From Methanolinea sp. (lineage in GTDB: Archaea; Halobacteriota; Methanomicrobia; Methanomicrobiales; Methanospirillaceae): DNA of 64,000 bases. The notes below the pieces were generated by a model. That model worked only from the letters and a program-made list of their open reading frames with translations, was not told where the DNA came from and ran no database searches. Positions 33,868 to 42,909 of the stretch are shown here, one piece after another (position 1 is the first letter of the stretch; each line of letters starts with the position of its first letter). The stretch lies in contig CP064971.1 of the NCBI GenBank assembly GCA_016699325.1, positions 186,001 to 250,000 of the forward strand, written 5' to 3'. The position numbers and the translations under genes are program-made.

Positions 33868-34166
33868 CAATTCCATCACGGTTCCTTCTTCTGGCATTCC
33901 TTTTTTCCATTTCAGGATCTGTTATCCCGCACACAGAACCGCAAATCCGTGCCCTGCGATATGAACGGCTTCTCGCGCCAGGGGGCCATCTCCGGGCAGG
34001 CGATGATGATGCCAAAAACATGGAGAGAGCCGGACGACATCCATTAATTTTCACCGGATCGTTCATTCGGCAGATTCGGTCCGTCACAGTTGTCCTGCTC
34101 CACCTTCCTCGAATTATGATTACCGGGAAAAATATAAATTACCAGTATGCACCGAAGTAATAATCA
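33868..34166. other. Gap between rnpB and the HTH-CBS regulator
   Basis: Contains the T-rich end of the rnpB transcript near 33901 and, at 34130-34140, AAATATAAATT, a TATA box about 30 bases ahead of the next ATG. No coding frame is convincing. Confidence 0.45.
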
Positions 34167-34727
34167 ATGCATATCCCAACACCAGAGGAACTGAAAGCCC
34201 GCCGTGAAATGTTGGGTATACGGCAGTCAGAACTTGCAGAGATGGCAGGAATCAGCCAGTCTATGGTGGCGCGAATCGAGGCAGGAAGCGTGGACCCTCG
34301 GGTGAGTACCCTCGAAAAGATAGTCAGAGTCCTCAATGAAGCCAGGAAACCACGGATGACCGCGGCTCAGGTGATGAATGCCCCCGTCTTCTCAGTTGAA
34401 CCCCGTGATCCGCTTACCCGGGCTGTGGAGATCATGGATGCCCGGAACTTTTCGCAGCTCCCCGTCATCGAGAACGGGGTGCCGGTCGGTTGCATCTCGG
34501 AGTCCGCAATCGTGGGCGCAATCGAGGACCGGGGTACTTCAAAGGGTCATGACCTCTCGGTGAGCCAGGTGCTCGAGCCGGGTTTTCCCACCGTCCCTCC
34601 CGGCATGGATATCGAGACCGTGGTGAAGATCCTCCAGAAACACCATGCCGTCCTGGTGATGGAGGAAGGGAAGGTGCAGGGTGTCATCACCAAGCACGAC
34701 CTCATCTCCCTGATTATCGAGCGCTAG
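34167..34727 (+). CDS. HTH (Xre type) plus two-CBS-domain regulator
   Basis: 186 residues. Residues about 6-58 form an Xre-type helix-turn-helix (RREMLGIRQSELAEMAGISQ, SMVARIEAGSVDPRVSTLEK). Two CBS domains follow: TAAQVMNAPVFSVEPRDPL with ARNFSQLPVIENGVPVGCIS, and QVLEPGFPTVPPGMDIETVV with HHAVLVMEEGKVQGVITKHD. CBS pairs bind adenine nucleotides or SAM, so DNA binding may respond to energy charge or a cofactor. A target gene is not evident; its 3' end overlaps tpiA on the opposite strand by 4 bases. Confidence 0.88.
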   Translation: MHIPTPEELKARREMLGIRQSELAEMAGISQSMVARIEAGSVDPRVSTLEKIVRVLNEARKPRMTAAQVMNAPVFSVEPRDPLTRAVEIMDARNFSQLPVIENGVPVGCISESAIVGAIEDRGTSKGHDLSVSQVLEPGFPTVPPGMDIETVVKILQKHHAVLVMEEGKVQGVITKHDLISLIIER

Positions 34728-35392
34728 ACAAGCGAGACCAGGTCCCGGAGCACAGCGATCGGGGCTTTTGCCTTGACGACGCTCGATGCTAGCAATACCC
34801 CGTCGGTTCCGAGATCGCGGGCGATTTTTACGCATTCTCCTGACTGTATCCCCGCCCCGGTCAGCACCTTCACCCCTGGATTCACTTTCTGTACTGCCTC
34901 AACGGAGCGGCTGATGATGTCAGGGTTCGCCTTCGAGACCGATATCCCACTCCCGATCAGTTCGGGTGGTTCGATTGCCACGTAATCAGGTGCAAGCGCC
35001 GCCGCTGCAGCACTGGTAGGATCATTGTTCGAGCAGACGACCGATACGAGCCCTGCTGCCTTCAGCGCGGTTACTGCCGCATCGATGTCGGCCAGGGTAA
35101 GGCGCCGTTCGGAGTGGTTGACCAGCGAACCCGTTGCCCCGGCCATCTTCAGGGCCTCAGCGGTGACAAACCCGGTGTGGGCCCCCGGTTGGGCACCGTC
35201 CACGTGCTGTGCATAGACCGGGACTCCGGTATGAACAGCGAGAGGGCGGATGTTCATATAGGATGGGGCCACCGCTATCGTAGTCCCGCTCTCGAAGGCG
35301 ACCTGCGCTGCGGCATCCCCGATGGCCTGTGCCCGCTGCCCTGCTCCTTCAGGATAGGTCTTCAGGTTGATGAGAATGAATGGCTTGTCCAT
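34724..35392 (-). CDS. tpiA: Triosephosphate isomerase, archaeal
   Basis: 222 residues, the short tetrameric archaeal form. FILINLKTYPEGAG has the substrate-binding Lys, GATGSLVNHSERRLT the catalytic His, and YVAIEPPELIGSG the catalytic Glu; GVLLASSVVKA ends the phosphate loop. It interconverts dihydroxyacetone phosphate and glyceraldehyde 3-phosphate. The ATG is preferred over a GTG three codons earlier that overlaps the stop of the U32 gene. The two are probably cotranscribed. Confidence 0.96.
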   Translation of the reverse strand: MDKPFILINLKTYPEGAGQRAQAIGDAAAQVAFESGTTIAVAPSYMNIRPLAVHTGVPVYAQHVDGAQPGAHTGFVTAEALKMAGATGSLVNHSERRLTLADIDAAVTALKAAGLVSVVCSNNDPTSAAAAALAPDYVAIEPPELIGSGISVSKANPDIISRSVEAVQKVNPGVKVLTGAGIQSGECVKIARDLGTDGVLLASSVVKAKAPIAVLRDLVSLV

Positions 35393-35397
35393 ATTCG

Positions 35398-38001
35398 TCA
35401 CAAAAGAGAGTATGGATGCCGGGAATTGATACCTTTCCCCTCACCATCAGAAAGGCCGCGGATGAAATGTCCTGCGGTTATCCCGCCCCTCGCCATCTCC
35501 CTGATACGCTTCTTGAGGCCAGGGATGGGGGTGGAAGCACCGGAACGCCCGGAGAGCCAATCGATATTCTCCACGGCTTCCCGGTACACGGCTGTCATCC
35601 CACCGGAGTAAACCGGTCCGCGGGCCCGGGCATCGATGATGACTGTGTCAATCCCAAGGGAGGCAAGGTCCGGGAGGTAGTCGATAAGGCAGAGTTCGCT
35701 CGCATTTGCAATATGCGTCCTCCCGCAGGTATCCACATGAACTGGAAAGGCACGTCCTGTTTCATCTTCGATGGCGAACCGGCAGTGTGCGATCTGCCCC
35801 CCGCTCGAAGCGTGGTTGAGGAGATTGTCGGCAGTCACCATGACTTCGAGGTTTCCCTGGACGAGGATTGCGGTCTCCACCCCCGGACAGGAATGCTTCT
35901 TGCGTTGCATGAGTTCTGCAATATCGCGGGAAGAGAGCTCAGGAGAGAGTGTAATTCCCGATACAAGGTCGGAATATGCCCGAATTGAGAGGTGGTTGAA
36001 GATATTCAGGCCCGGCCCGCCCGTGACCGTCATGCCCGGGATGGCCCGGCGTATCGCGGCCGCTGCTCCTGGACTCTCCACCATCACCCTGCCCAGTCCG
36101 TTCGCGGAGAGGGAGGGGAGGATACAACATGCGGCCTTGATGTAGTCGCCCGGCGGGACCTGCGGCCATTTCCAGACGATTATCCCGGGATCCTCCGCCT
36201 CCTGAAGAACCGGAAGGACTGAGGTTCCCGGTGATGTGCATTCACCGGCGGGTTCAAAGAAAACCCGGTCACTGCCGGAAGAGAGCGCGGCCATGCAACT
36301 CTCATGGTCGTCGCAGATGACAGCGACCTGGGGGAGGGTGAAGATCGGACTGGAACATGAATGTGTGAGATGTTCTGCCAGATCCCTCGCCCGGGATTCC
36401 GCTTCATCTGCCATGGCGGAGGCGGGATGGAAGGAGGCGAGCACCTCCTGGCGGGCGAGGTCTATGAATTCCCGCCGGAAGGCGTTCAATTTGCCGATCG
36501 GGATAAAAAGGGACCCGGGATAGACGAGGGAGATTTCTTCCACCCTGAATGGACTATTCCCTGTCTTTTTGATCTGGCGCACTATATCATCGCCTGAAGT
36601 TGGCCGGCCCCGGGCCGGTTCCGGAACAAAGTCGCCTTCGTGACGGACAACCAGGGTAGTTCCACCTGGAACATGGATCAATCCTGAAATGAGCAGGGGA
36701 AAGCCCGGTTCCACAACGAGTGTAATATAGATGGGAAGCGGGAACCTTCCCGCAGGCCCTGGGGCCTTCAGGATTCCCTCTGCTTCGTACTCAAGGCGCG
36801 CACTCCTGGTCAGGAATAGATCCATGCCCATGCTGATCCCGGTCTGCTGCCGAATCACGACCTCCCGGTCCGTATGTTCAACAGCGCCATGGAGGATGAA
36901 CCCCTGCTCCTCACCGGTACAAGGATTCCTCCCAACAAGCCCATCTCCAGGTCCGGGCACGGTCCGGGCTGCAGGGAGGATACGCAGTTCACCGGGTGTG
37001 CTGGCGGCCACGGTCCCGAGAAAAAGCCCCCTGTTGCCCGGCCGGCATCGTCCCATCAGAGAAGAACCACGACTGCCAAACAGGTACCCGGGAGTAAAAC
37101 CCCGGGAGAAGGCGATCTCCAGGTCTTCGATCTCCTCATTACCAGGAACCAATCCCGAAGCGAGGTAATCAAGCGCCTTCCTGTAGCGGGATACAACGAT
37201 GGCCACGTATTCCGGGGACCGCATCCGGCCTTCGATTTTCAATGCTGCAAACGGCCGTCCCAGTATTTCCTGAAGTCGCGGGTATATGCAGAGATCACGG
37301 GTGGAGAGGAGATACGCATCGGGAAGAGGTATGTGCTCTTTGCATCTGATCCGACCGACGCGGTCCGCTGCTCCCCCCACCAGCCTGTACGGCTTCCGGC
37401 ATGGCTGTGCGCACATGCCCCGGTTTCCGCTTCGTCCACCAATGACCGAAGAGAGGAGGCACTGTCCCGAGTAGGCATAACAGAGCGCTCCGTGAGCAAA
37501 TATTTCGATCCCGGGACGTTCCGCATCGGGAATTTCAAAGATCGAATCGATCTCCTCCATGCTGAGTTCCCTGGCAAGAACCACTCTCGCAAACCCCGAT
37601 TTTCGGGCCTGGATCACCCCTTCCCTATCGGTTATCGTGCACTGAGTGGATGCGTGACGGGGGAGATCGGGAACCACGCTCCGTGCCAACTGTGCTGCCC
37701 CGGCATCCTGGAGGAGGATGCCATCGGCTCCCATCCCGTATAGCAGGGCAAGATACCGCGCCAGTGCGGGCAGCTCGCGATCATGAACAAGGGTATTAAC
37801 CGTAACGTAGACCCGTGCCCCTCGCAGGTGGGCATATTCAATTCCTTCGGACAGCTCTTTGTCGGTGAAGTTGGGCGCAGACTTACGTGCCCCAAATTGT
37901 TTCCCTCCGAGGTAGACGGCATCCGCCCCGGCGTTGACCGCAGCTTTGAGAGCGTCAGGCGAGCCTGCTGGCGCCAGAAGTTCCGGGATCCGGTCGATCA
38001 T
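35398..38001 (-). CDS. U32 family peptidase-like protein, two-part
   Basis: 867 residues from MIDRIPELLAPAGSPDALKA; a longer frame upstream is not supported. The family signature is present: IEIFAHGALCYAYSGQCLLS, then GNRGMCAQPCRKPY with further Cys. N-terminal sequence VYLGGKQFGARKSAPNFTDK is typical. Residues after about 430 form a long C-terminal part of the collagenase-like (DUF3656-type) arrangement ending in a second Cys-containing region. Relatives RlhA, TrhP and UbiU/UbiV hydroxylate RNA or quinones and bind iron-sulfur clusters, so RNA hydroxylation is more likely than proteolysis here. This is inference. Confidence 0.87.
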   Translation of the reverse strand: MIDRIPELLAPAGSPDALKAAVNAGADAVYLGGKQFGARKSAPNFTDKELSEGIEYAHLRGARVYVTVNTLVHDRELPALARYLALLYGMGADGILLQDAGAAQLARSVVPDLPRHASTQCTITDREGVIQARKSGFARVVLARELSMEEIDSIFEIPDAERPGIEIFAHGALCYAYSGQCLLSSVIGGRSGNRGMCAQPCRKPYRLVGGAADRVGRIRCKEHIPLPDAYLLSTRDLCIYPRLQEILGRPFAALKIEGRMRSPEYVAIVVSRYRKALDYLASGLVPGNEEIEDLEIAFSRGFTPGYLFGSRGSSLMGRCRPGNRGLFLGTVAASTPGELRILPAARTVPGPGDGLVGRNPCTGEEQGFILHGAVEHTDREVVIRQQTGISMGMDLFLTRSARLEYEAEGILKAPGPAGRFPLPIYITLVVEPGFPLLISGLIHVPGGTTLVVRHEGDFVPEPARGRPTSGDDIVRQIKKTGNSPFRVEEISLVYPGSLFIPIGKLNAFRREFIDLARQEVLASFHPASAMADEAESRARDLAEHLTHSCSSPIFTLPQVAVICDDHESCMAALSSGSDRVFFEPAGECTSPGTSVLPVLQEAEDPGIIVWKWPQVPPGDYIKAACCILPSLSANGLGRVMVESPGAAAAIRRAIPGMTVTGGPGLNIFNHLSIRAYSDLVSGITLSPELSSRDIAELMQRKKHSCPGVETAILVQGNLEVMVTADNLLNHASSGGQIAHCRFAIEDETGRAFPVHVDTCGRTHIANASELCLIDYLPDLASLGIDTVIIDARARGPVYSGGMTAVYREAVENIDWLSGRSGASTPIPGLKKRIREMARGGITAGHFIRGLSDGEGKGINSRHPYSLL

Positions 38002-38106
38002 ACGTGCGTATAACTTTATCCTGCGTCCCAAAGAAACAACGCAATTCCAGGTGAGCCTGCAGCGCGGCAGCGGGTGATATATGGAAGTGCGATCCACTCT
38101 CACCGT

Positions 38107-38736
38107 ATGCAACTTGTTGCGTCGGTTTCTGATCCGGCGGATATCGCTCGCGCTGTTGCAGATGGCGCCGACATGATCGAGCTCAGGCTCGACCTCATTC
38201 CCAGGAACCTTCCAGGATCTGCCTTAAGGACCATCCGTGGGTGCACGCTCCCGATCATCCTGACCGTCAGGACCAGGGAAGAAGGGGGTGCGTTCTCCGG
38301 CAACACCGGGGAATGGCAGGCCCTGATCGAGCCCTGGCTTTCCCTTGCGGCCGTGGTCGATATCGAACAGCGGTTCAGTGCCACGGCATCGGACTACCAG
38401 AATCTCGGCAAGGAGATCATCGCTTCGTTCCATACCGACCGGATGCCATCTGAACATGAGCTCCGGGGCATCGAGGTCCGTCTCCGTGGGTATGGGATTC
38501 CGAAAATTGTTGTCACGCCCCGTTCACCCGAAGACGTTCTCTCGCTGTGTACCTTCACCCTGGCCGCAGATCATCCGGTTATTACCAGCACTATGGGTTC
38601 GCGGTTCCGGTTTGCAAGGATCATTCTCCCGCTGTTCGGGTCGTCGCACCTCTTTTGTGCTGCAGGCAGGCCCACCGCCGAAGGACAGTTTACTGTCCGG
38701 GAGGCGCGTGCGATCCTCGATACACTCACCCGCTGA
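38107..38736 (+). CDS. aroD: 3-dehydroquinate dehydratase, type I
   Basis: 209 residues from MQLVASVSDPADIARAVADG; an upstream start at 38074 adds 11 unsupported residues. ADMIELRLDLIP opens the barrel. IIASFHTDRMPS holds the catalytic His, and IPKIVVTPRSPEDVLSL holds the Schiff-base Lys; PVITSTMGSRFRFAR and FTVREARAILD are late family segments. It dehydrates 3-dehydroquinate. It is the only shikimate-route gene here outside the operon on the other strand, which it faces tail to tail. Confidence 0.95.
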   Translation: MQLVASVSDPADIARAVADGADMIELRLDLIPRNLPGSALRTIRGCTLPIILTVRTREEGGAFSGNTGEWQALIEPWLSLAAVVDIEQRFSATASDYQNLGKEIIASFHTDRMPSEHELRGIEVRLRGYGIPKIVVTPRSPEDVLSLCTFTLAADHPVITSTMGSRFRFARIILPLFGSSHLFCAAGRPTAEGQFTVREARAILDTLTR

Positions 38737-38852
38737 CCCGCCCTGGCAACGAGGGACGGGCCAGACCCCTGGGGACCATCAGGTTCCGGGACTGTCCTTC
38801 GTTCACCACCGTGTGGCACAGGTCTGGATTGGGGTGAGTTTTCTCGGCCCAG

Positions 38853-39245
38853 TCACGCCAGGACCGGGTAGGCATTCAGGACATAGTCGTTGATGCAGTC
38901 ACCATCGAGTTCGACCTGGATCTGGTGCGATTCCCCGGGTGCAAGCGTGCCGGCATACACCCGCATGGTATCCCGCACCGCTCCGGTCGCGGCGTCAACC
39001 AGTTCTAGCTGGACGTTTACGTTCCGCGCATCGAAGTCACCATGATTGTAGACCTGTACGGTTACGGTCCAGATACAGCCCCGGGACAGCGAGAAATCAG
39101 CCGATGACCTGACCAGGTTGACCGATACATCGGACGGCTCCTTTCCCATTCCGCCACCTGCAAGGTCCGGTACCGAAACACATCCCGGAAATACGATCAG
39201 GGAGATGAAGAGGAGGGTAACTGGGATGAGAAGTTCCGTTTTCAT
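38853..39245 (-). CDS. Small lipoprotein with a CARDB-like domain
   Basis: 130 residues from MKTELLIPVTLLFIS. The signal ends in a lipobox (IVFPGCVSV). The mature part has VNLVRSSADFSLSRGCIWTV, VQVYNHGDFDARNVNVQLEL, TLAPGESHQIQVELDGDC, the pattern of CARDB/FxLYD-type beta-sandwich domains that occur in envelope proteins. Two Cys (in RGCIW and GDCIN) may form a disulfide. It begins 33 bases after aroC and may be carried on the aro transcript, but it has no evident link to aromatic synthesis. Confidence 0.72.
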   Translation of the reverse strand: MKTELLIPVTLLFISLIVFPGCVSVPDLAGGGMGKEPSDVSVNLVRSSADFSLSRGCIWTVTVQVYNHGDFDARNVNVQLELVDAATGAVRDTMRVYAGTLAPGESHQIQVELDGDCINDYVLNAYPVLA

Positions 39246-39278
39246 GTGCTGCTCATCAGGAGGTATCATTCCTGTTCC

Positions 39279-40277
39279 TCACCGCTGGAATACCCTGTAC
39301 TTCCGCTGTTCTAACAGGGCATCTGCAAGCACAAGGGAAAGCATTGCCTCTGCAACAGGGAGCACTCGGGGAACGATGCAGGGATCGTGCCGGCCTTCGA
39401 TCCGTATAACCGTTTCTTCCCCGTTCACGGTAATCGTCTTCTGGGGCTTCCGGATAGAGGGGGTCGGCTTTATGCCAATCCGGACAACGATATCGGCCCC
39501 CGTGCTGATACCACCGAGGATACCTCCGGAGTGGTTAGAGAGGAACCCTGTGCTATCCATCTGGTCGTTGTGCTCGCTTCCTCTCATACGGGCCGCGGCA
39601 AACCCATCCCCGATCTCGATTCCCTTGACCGCCCCGATCCCCATCATTGCCCCGGCAATCAGGGCATCGAGCTTGCCGAAGACCGGGTCTCCGAGCCCAG
39701 GGGGGCAGCCCCGGGCGATGACCGTGACGATCCCGCCAACGGAATCGCCTTCGGCCACTGCCCTGCGTATCTCCTCTTCCTGCGCCCCGGGATCCGCCAT
39801 CCCGTTGATCTCATCGATGGACGCAGTGATGTTGATACCCGTTTCCGCGAGGACCCTCATGGCCACCGCACCTGCTGCAACACGGGCCACCGTTTCCCGC
39901 CCAGAAGACCGGCCACCTCCCCGGTGGTCCCGGGTGCCGTATTTTGCCAGGTAGGTGAAGTCGGCGTGCCCGGGGCGGTACAGGTCCCGGAGCGTGTCGT
40001 AATCGGAGGGGCGCGCCTCGCGGTTCCAGATGATCATCGCCAGTGGCGTCCCGGTGGTCCTTCCCTCGAAGGTTCCCGAGAGGATCTCGACCTGGTCGGT
40101 TTCGGCCCGGGAGGACATAAGCTGGCCGCGACCCGGCCTGCGGCGGTCGAGCGCCGGCTGGATATCCGCCTCGGAGAGCGGCAGTCCGGGGGGGCATCCG
40201 TCGATGACGACCCCCAGTGCAGGACCATGGCTCTCACCAAAGGTGGTACACCGGAACGATCGTCCAAAGGTATTCAT
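39279..40277 (-). CDS. aroC: Chorismate synthase
   Basis: 332 residues from MNTFGRSFRCTTFGESHGPA. Family signatures: DRRRPGRGQLMSSRAETDQV, the FMN-binding HRGGGRSSGRETVARVAAGA, and the C-terminal FLSNHSGGILGGISTGADI with RIEGRHDPCIVPR. It converts EPSP to chorismate using reduced FMN. It is slightly shorter than most bacterial forms but all motifs are intact. The start overlaps the aroK-aroE stop by 4 bases. Confidence 0.96.
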   Translation of the reverse strand: MNTFGRSFRCTTFGESHGPALGVVIDGCPPGLPLSEADIQPALDRRRPGRGQLMSSRAETDQVEILSGTFEGRTTGTPLAMIIWNREARPSDYDTLRDLYRPGHADFTYLAKYGTRDHRGGGRSSGRETVARVAAGAVAMRVLAETGINITASIDEINGMADPGAQEEEIRRAVAEGDSVGGIVTVIARGCPPGLGDPVFGKLDALIAGAMMGIGAVKGIEIGDGFAAARMRGSEHNDQMDSTGFLSNHSGGILGGISTGADIVVRIGIKPTPSIRKPQKTITVNGEETVIRIEGRHDPCIVPRVLPVAEAMLSLVLADALLEQRKYRVFQR

Positions 40278-41647
40278 TGGATCATGCTCCTCACCAGTTC
40301 CAAGGGCGCAGAAATTCCGGTGAAATGCCGGAATTGCGCCGCAGCCTGCCGGACAAACAGTTCTGTGCCGGGAATGACCCGGCACCTTGCACTTCGAGCC
40401 ATCCTGATCAGCGGTGTATCAGGCGGCGTATAGACCAGGTCAAAGATAGTCATGGATGGTTTCAGCTGGCCCTGTTGGAGCAGGCTCCTCGTATCCGGAT
40501 CCATGCCGACCGGTGTTGCATTGATGACGATATCGGGTGAAACCCTGTCAAACATCTCCAGGGGGCCGGACTCGCACCCGAACCGCCCGGCAAGGTCCCG
40601 GGCAGCGCTGACCGTACGGTTGAGCACCGTAATGTCAAGCGAGAGAGACCTCAGCGCGTACACCGCTGCGGCGGCCGCCCCCCCGGCACCAAGAACGACC
40701 GCCTTCGATCCGGCATCGCCGATCGCATCCCTGATACCAATCCAGTCGGTGTTCGACCCGTACCCCTTTCCACCACACCACACCACGGTGTTGACCGCCC
40801 CGATCTCCCTGGCATCGGGCGAAATTTCCGAGAGGTGCCCCATGATGCTGGTCTTGAACGGTATGGTCACCGACAGACCCCGGAAATCAAGGTCATGGCA
40901 TATACGGAGTATGGGGAGTATATCCGGCGCCTGGAGCCGGGTATAGTGGCAGTTCAGGTGATAATGCGAGAAGAGCTGCGCGTAGAGTGCAGGGCTCCGG
41001 CTCTGGAATGCAGGATTTCCGGCTATGGCATACAGCCTCGTCTTTGGATCTCCGTTCACAGCCTCCTCGAACGCCCGGACTTCGTCGTGCGGGATTCCCG
41101 ATCGATCCAGGAACCGGACTGCCCGTTCCCCTGCGCCCGGCAAGACCGTTCCCTCGGTAACAATTCGCATGATGGAAAGGCATACTTCGTTTGGGCTCCG
41201 TGCGGTGGTGTCGATACAGAAATCAGCGGCACTGGTGTAGAATGGCCTGCGTTCTTTGAGCAGGACACGAATCTCGTCGCGGAAGGGGAGCGTGGTGAGT
41301 GCTGGCCGTGTGGTGTTCCGGATGCGCTGTTCGATGACGGCCGGTTCTGCTTCGAGGAGGATCATCGTGCTTCCCCTCCTGAGAGCAGCCACATTCCGGG
41401 AGTCGATCACCGCTCCCCCGCCACTCCCGACAATGCAGCCTGAATCCGGGAGGCTGGCAATCACCTGCCGTTCGTGTTCCCGGAAGGTCTCCTCCCCATC
41501 CTCTGCGAAGATTTCGTAGATGGGCTTTCCCACGCGCTCCTCGATCATCGCATCGGTATCGAAAAACGGCAGGCCGGTTAACTGGGACAACAACCTGCCG
41601 CATTCGGTCTTCCCCGTCCCCCGGAACCCGCACAACACAATCCTCAT
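40274..41647 (-). CDS. Fused shikimate kinase - shikimate dehydrogenase
   Basis: 457 residues in two enzymes. Residues 1-170 are a bacterial-type P-loop shikimate kinase: GFRGTGKTECGRLL (Walker A), PFFDTDAMIEERVG, VGSGGGAVID and the lid RPALTTLP. Residues about 200-457 are shikimate dehydrogenase: YAIAGNPAFQSRSPALYAQL, VTIPFKTSIM (catalytic Lys), NTDWIGIRDAI (Asp), VLGAGGAAAAAVYAL and NRTVSAA (NADP), INATPVGM. Together they reduce dehydroshikimate and phosphorylate shikimate. Most archaea use a GHMP-type kinase instead, so the kinase half suggests gene acquisition followed by fusion. Overlaps aroA and aroC by 4 bases each. Confidence 0.94.
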   Translation of the reverse strand: MRIVLCGFRGTGKTECGRLLSQLTGLPFFDTDAMIEERVGKPIYEIFAEDGEETFREHERQVIASLPDSGCIVGSGGGAVIDSRNVAALRRGSTMILLEAEPAVIEQRIRNTTRPALTTLPFRDEIRVLLKERRPFYTSAADFCIDTTARSPNEVCLSIMRIVTEGTVLPGAGERAVRFLDRSGIPHDEVRAFEEAVNGDPKTRLYAIAGNPAFQSRSPALYAQLFSHYHLNCHYTRLQAPDILPILRICHDLDFRGLSVTIPFKTSIMGHLSEISPDAREIGAVNTVVWCGGKGYGSNTDWIGIRDAIGDAGSKAVVLGAGGAAAAAVYALRSLSLDITVLNRTVSAARDLAGRFGCESGPLEMFDRVSPDIVINATPVGMDPDTRSLLQQGQLKPSMTIFDLVYTPPDTPLIRMARSARCRVIPGTELFVRQAAAQFRHFTGISAPLELVRSMIQ

Positions 41648-42909
41648 GCCAGTCTGACCTCATGGAGTATTTTCCAGAAATCCGGAAAAGACTTGCTGAC
41701 GCATTCGGCACCGGTGATGGTGACTCCCCCGACCGCAAGGCCGAGCACCGCAGCACTCATGGCAGTCCGGTGATCGTTTCCGGCGGCAATAACCCCGCCA
41801 TGGAGAGGGACCGGCCTGATGGTGATCGCGCCCTGTTCACAGTAGGCTTCGCCGCCAAGTGTCTTAATGACGTGAAGAATCGCGCGGATGCGATCGCTCT
41901 CCTTGAACTCAAGGTGGGAGATCCCGGTAAACCGGGACGGGGATTCGGCTGTCGCGGCAACCATGCAGAGCGTCTGGACGATGTCGGGCGATGCGGACAT
42001 ATCACGCTCGATTCCCTGGAGACGGCCACCACTCTCGAGCGTTATGGTACTGCCACGTGAAGAGACCGTGCACCCCATCTCGATAAGGGCCTCCAGAAGA
42101 CCACGGTCCCCCTGCACAGATTCCGGGATAAGGTTGTCCACCCTTACCCTGCCGCCACATGCTGCAGCGATGGCAAAGAAGTACGATGCCGATGAGTAGT
42201 CTCCTTCGACACGGTACTTCCGTGCACGGTACGGTGCCGGGACAACCTTGAAGCGTTCATACCCGCGACGCTGCACATGGACCCCGAACGAAGCCATGAC
42301 ATCTACAGTCACATCGAGATACGCCAGGGACACACCCCCTGGAGGCAATTTCAGTTCTACCGGAGAACGGGCACAGGGGGCGGCAAGGAGGAGTGATGAT
42401 GCATACTGGCTGCTCACGCTGTTCTCCACGCTGACCACCCCTCCTGCCAGCTCCCCTTCGATAAGTAACGGAGGAAAGCCAGGAGACCCAAGGTACCTGA
42501 TCCTTCCTCCCATACTGTTGAGGGGCTCGACAAGCCCGCCGATGGGACGTTCGTGCAAACGGGGGCTCCCGGAAATGATGACCGGGTTGCCGCAGAGGAG
42601 CGCAACGGAGGTTAGAAGCCGGCAACTGGTCCCTGAATCTCCCATCCAGAGCTCGGTGTTTTCGCGACAGCCCAGCGCTCCACCGCATCCATGCACCACC
42701 AATCGCTCCCTGTTCCCATCGATCCGAATCCCGAGCCGGGTCAGCCCATTGACGGTGATGGCTGTATCGGCTGCATCGAGGGGCTGTTCAATCACGCTTC
42801 TCCCATCCGCCAGTGCCGCGGTGATGAGAGCCCGGTGGGTATAACTCTTTGAGGCGGGTGCGCTGACCCTGATATCGATCCCTTCCGCCTTTCCAAGAGT
42901 CACGTCCAT
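41644..42909 (-). CDS. aroA: 5-enolpyruvylshikimate-3-phosphate synthase
   Basis: 421 residues from MDVTLGKAEGIDI, with GGAGGT 6 bases upstream inside the pheA end. ISVSAPASK-like start (VSAPASKSYTHRALI), WMGDSGTSCRLLTSV, LKLPPGGVSLAYLDVTVDVM, SSASYFFAIAAACG, HLEFKESDRIRAI and AAGNDHRTAMSAAVLGL mark EPSP synthase. The KSYTHRA and GTSCRLL loops line the shikimate-3-phosphate and PEP site. Overlaps pheA by 10 bases and the fused kinase gene by 4. Confidence 0.96.
   Translation of the reverse strand: MDVTLGKAEGIDIRVSAPASKSYTHRALITAALADGRSVIEQPLDAADTAITVNGLTRLGIRIDGNRERLVVHGCGGALGCRENTELWMGDSGTSCRLLTSVALLCGNPVIISGSPRLHERPIGGLVEPLNSMGGRIRYLGSPGFPPLLIEGELAGGVVSVENSVSSQYASSLLLAAPCARSPVELKLPPGGVSLAYLDVTVDVMASFGVHVQRRGYERFKVVPAPYRARKYRVEGDYSSASYFFAIAAACGGRVRVDNLIPESVQGDRGLLEALIEMGCTVSSRGSTITLESGGRLQGIERDMSASPDIVQTLCMVAATAESPSRFTGISHLEFKESDRIRAILHVIKTLGGEAYCEQGAITIRPVPLHGGVIAAGNDHRTAMSAAVLGLAVGGVTITGAECVSKSFPDFWKILHEVRLA

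Noticed and set aside
33343..34160. Open frames on both strands across 33.3-34.2 kb
   Set aside because: They run across RNase P RNA and its flanks; the RNA's conserved blocks are clear and none of the peptides shows a domain.
35398..38112. Longer version of the U32 protein starting at 38112
   Set aside because: The extra 37 residues are unlike the family and would overlap the promoter region and start of aroD; MIDRIPELLAPAGS at 38001 is the usual opening.
39387..40433. A 348-residue plus-strand frame
   Set aside because: It is antisense to aroC, which has all family motifs; no domain is seen in the antisense product.
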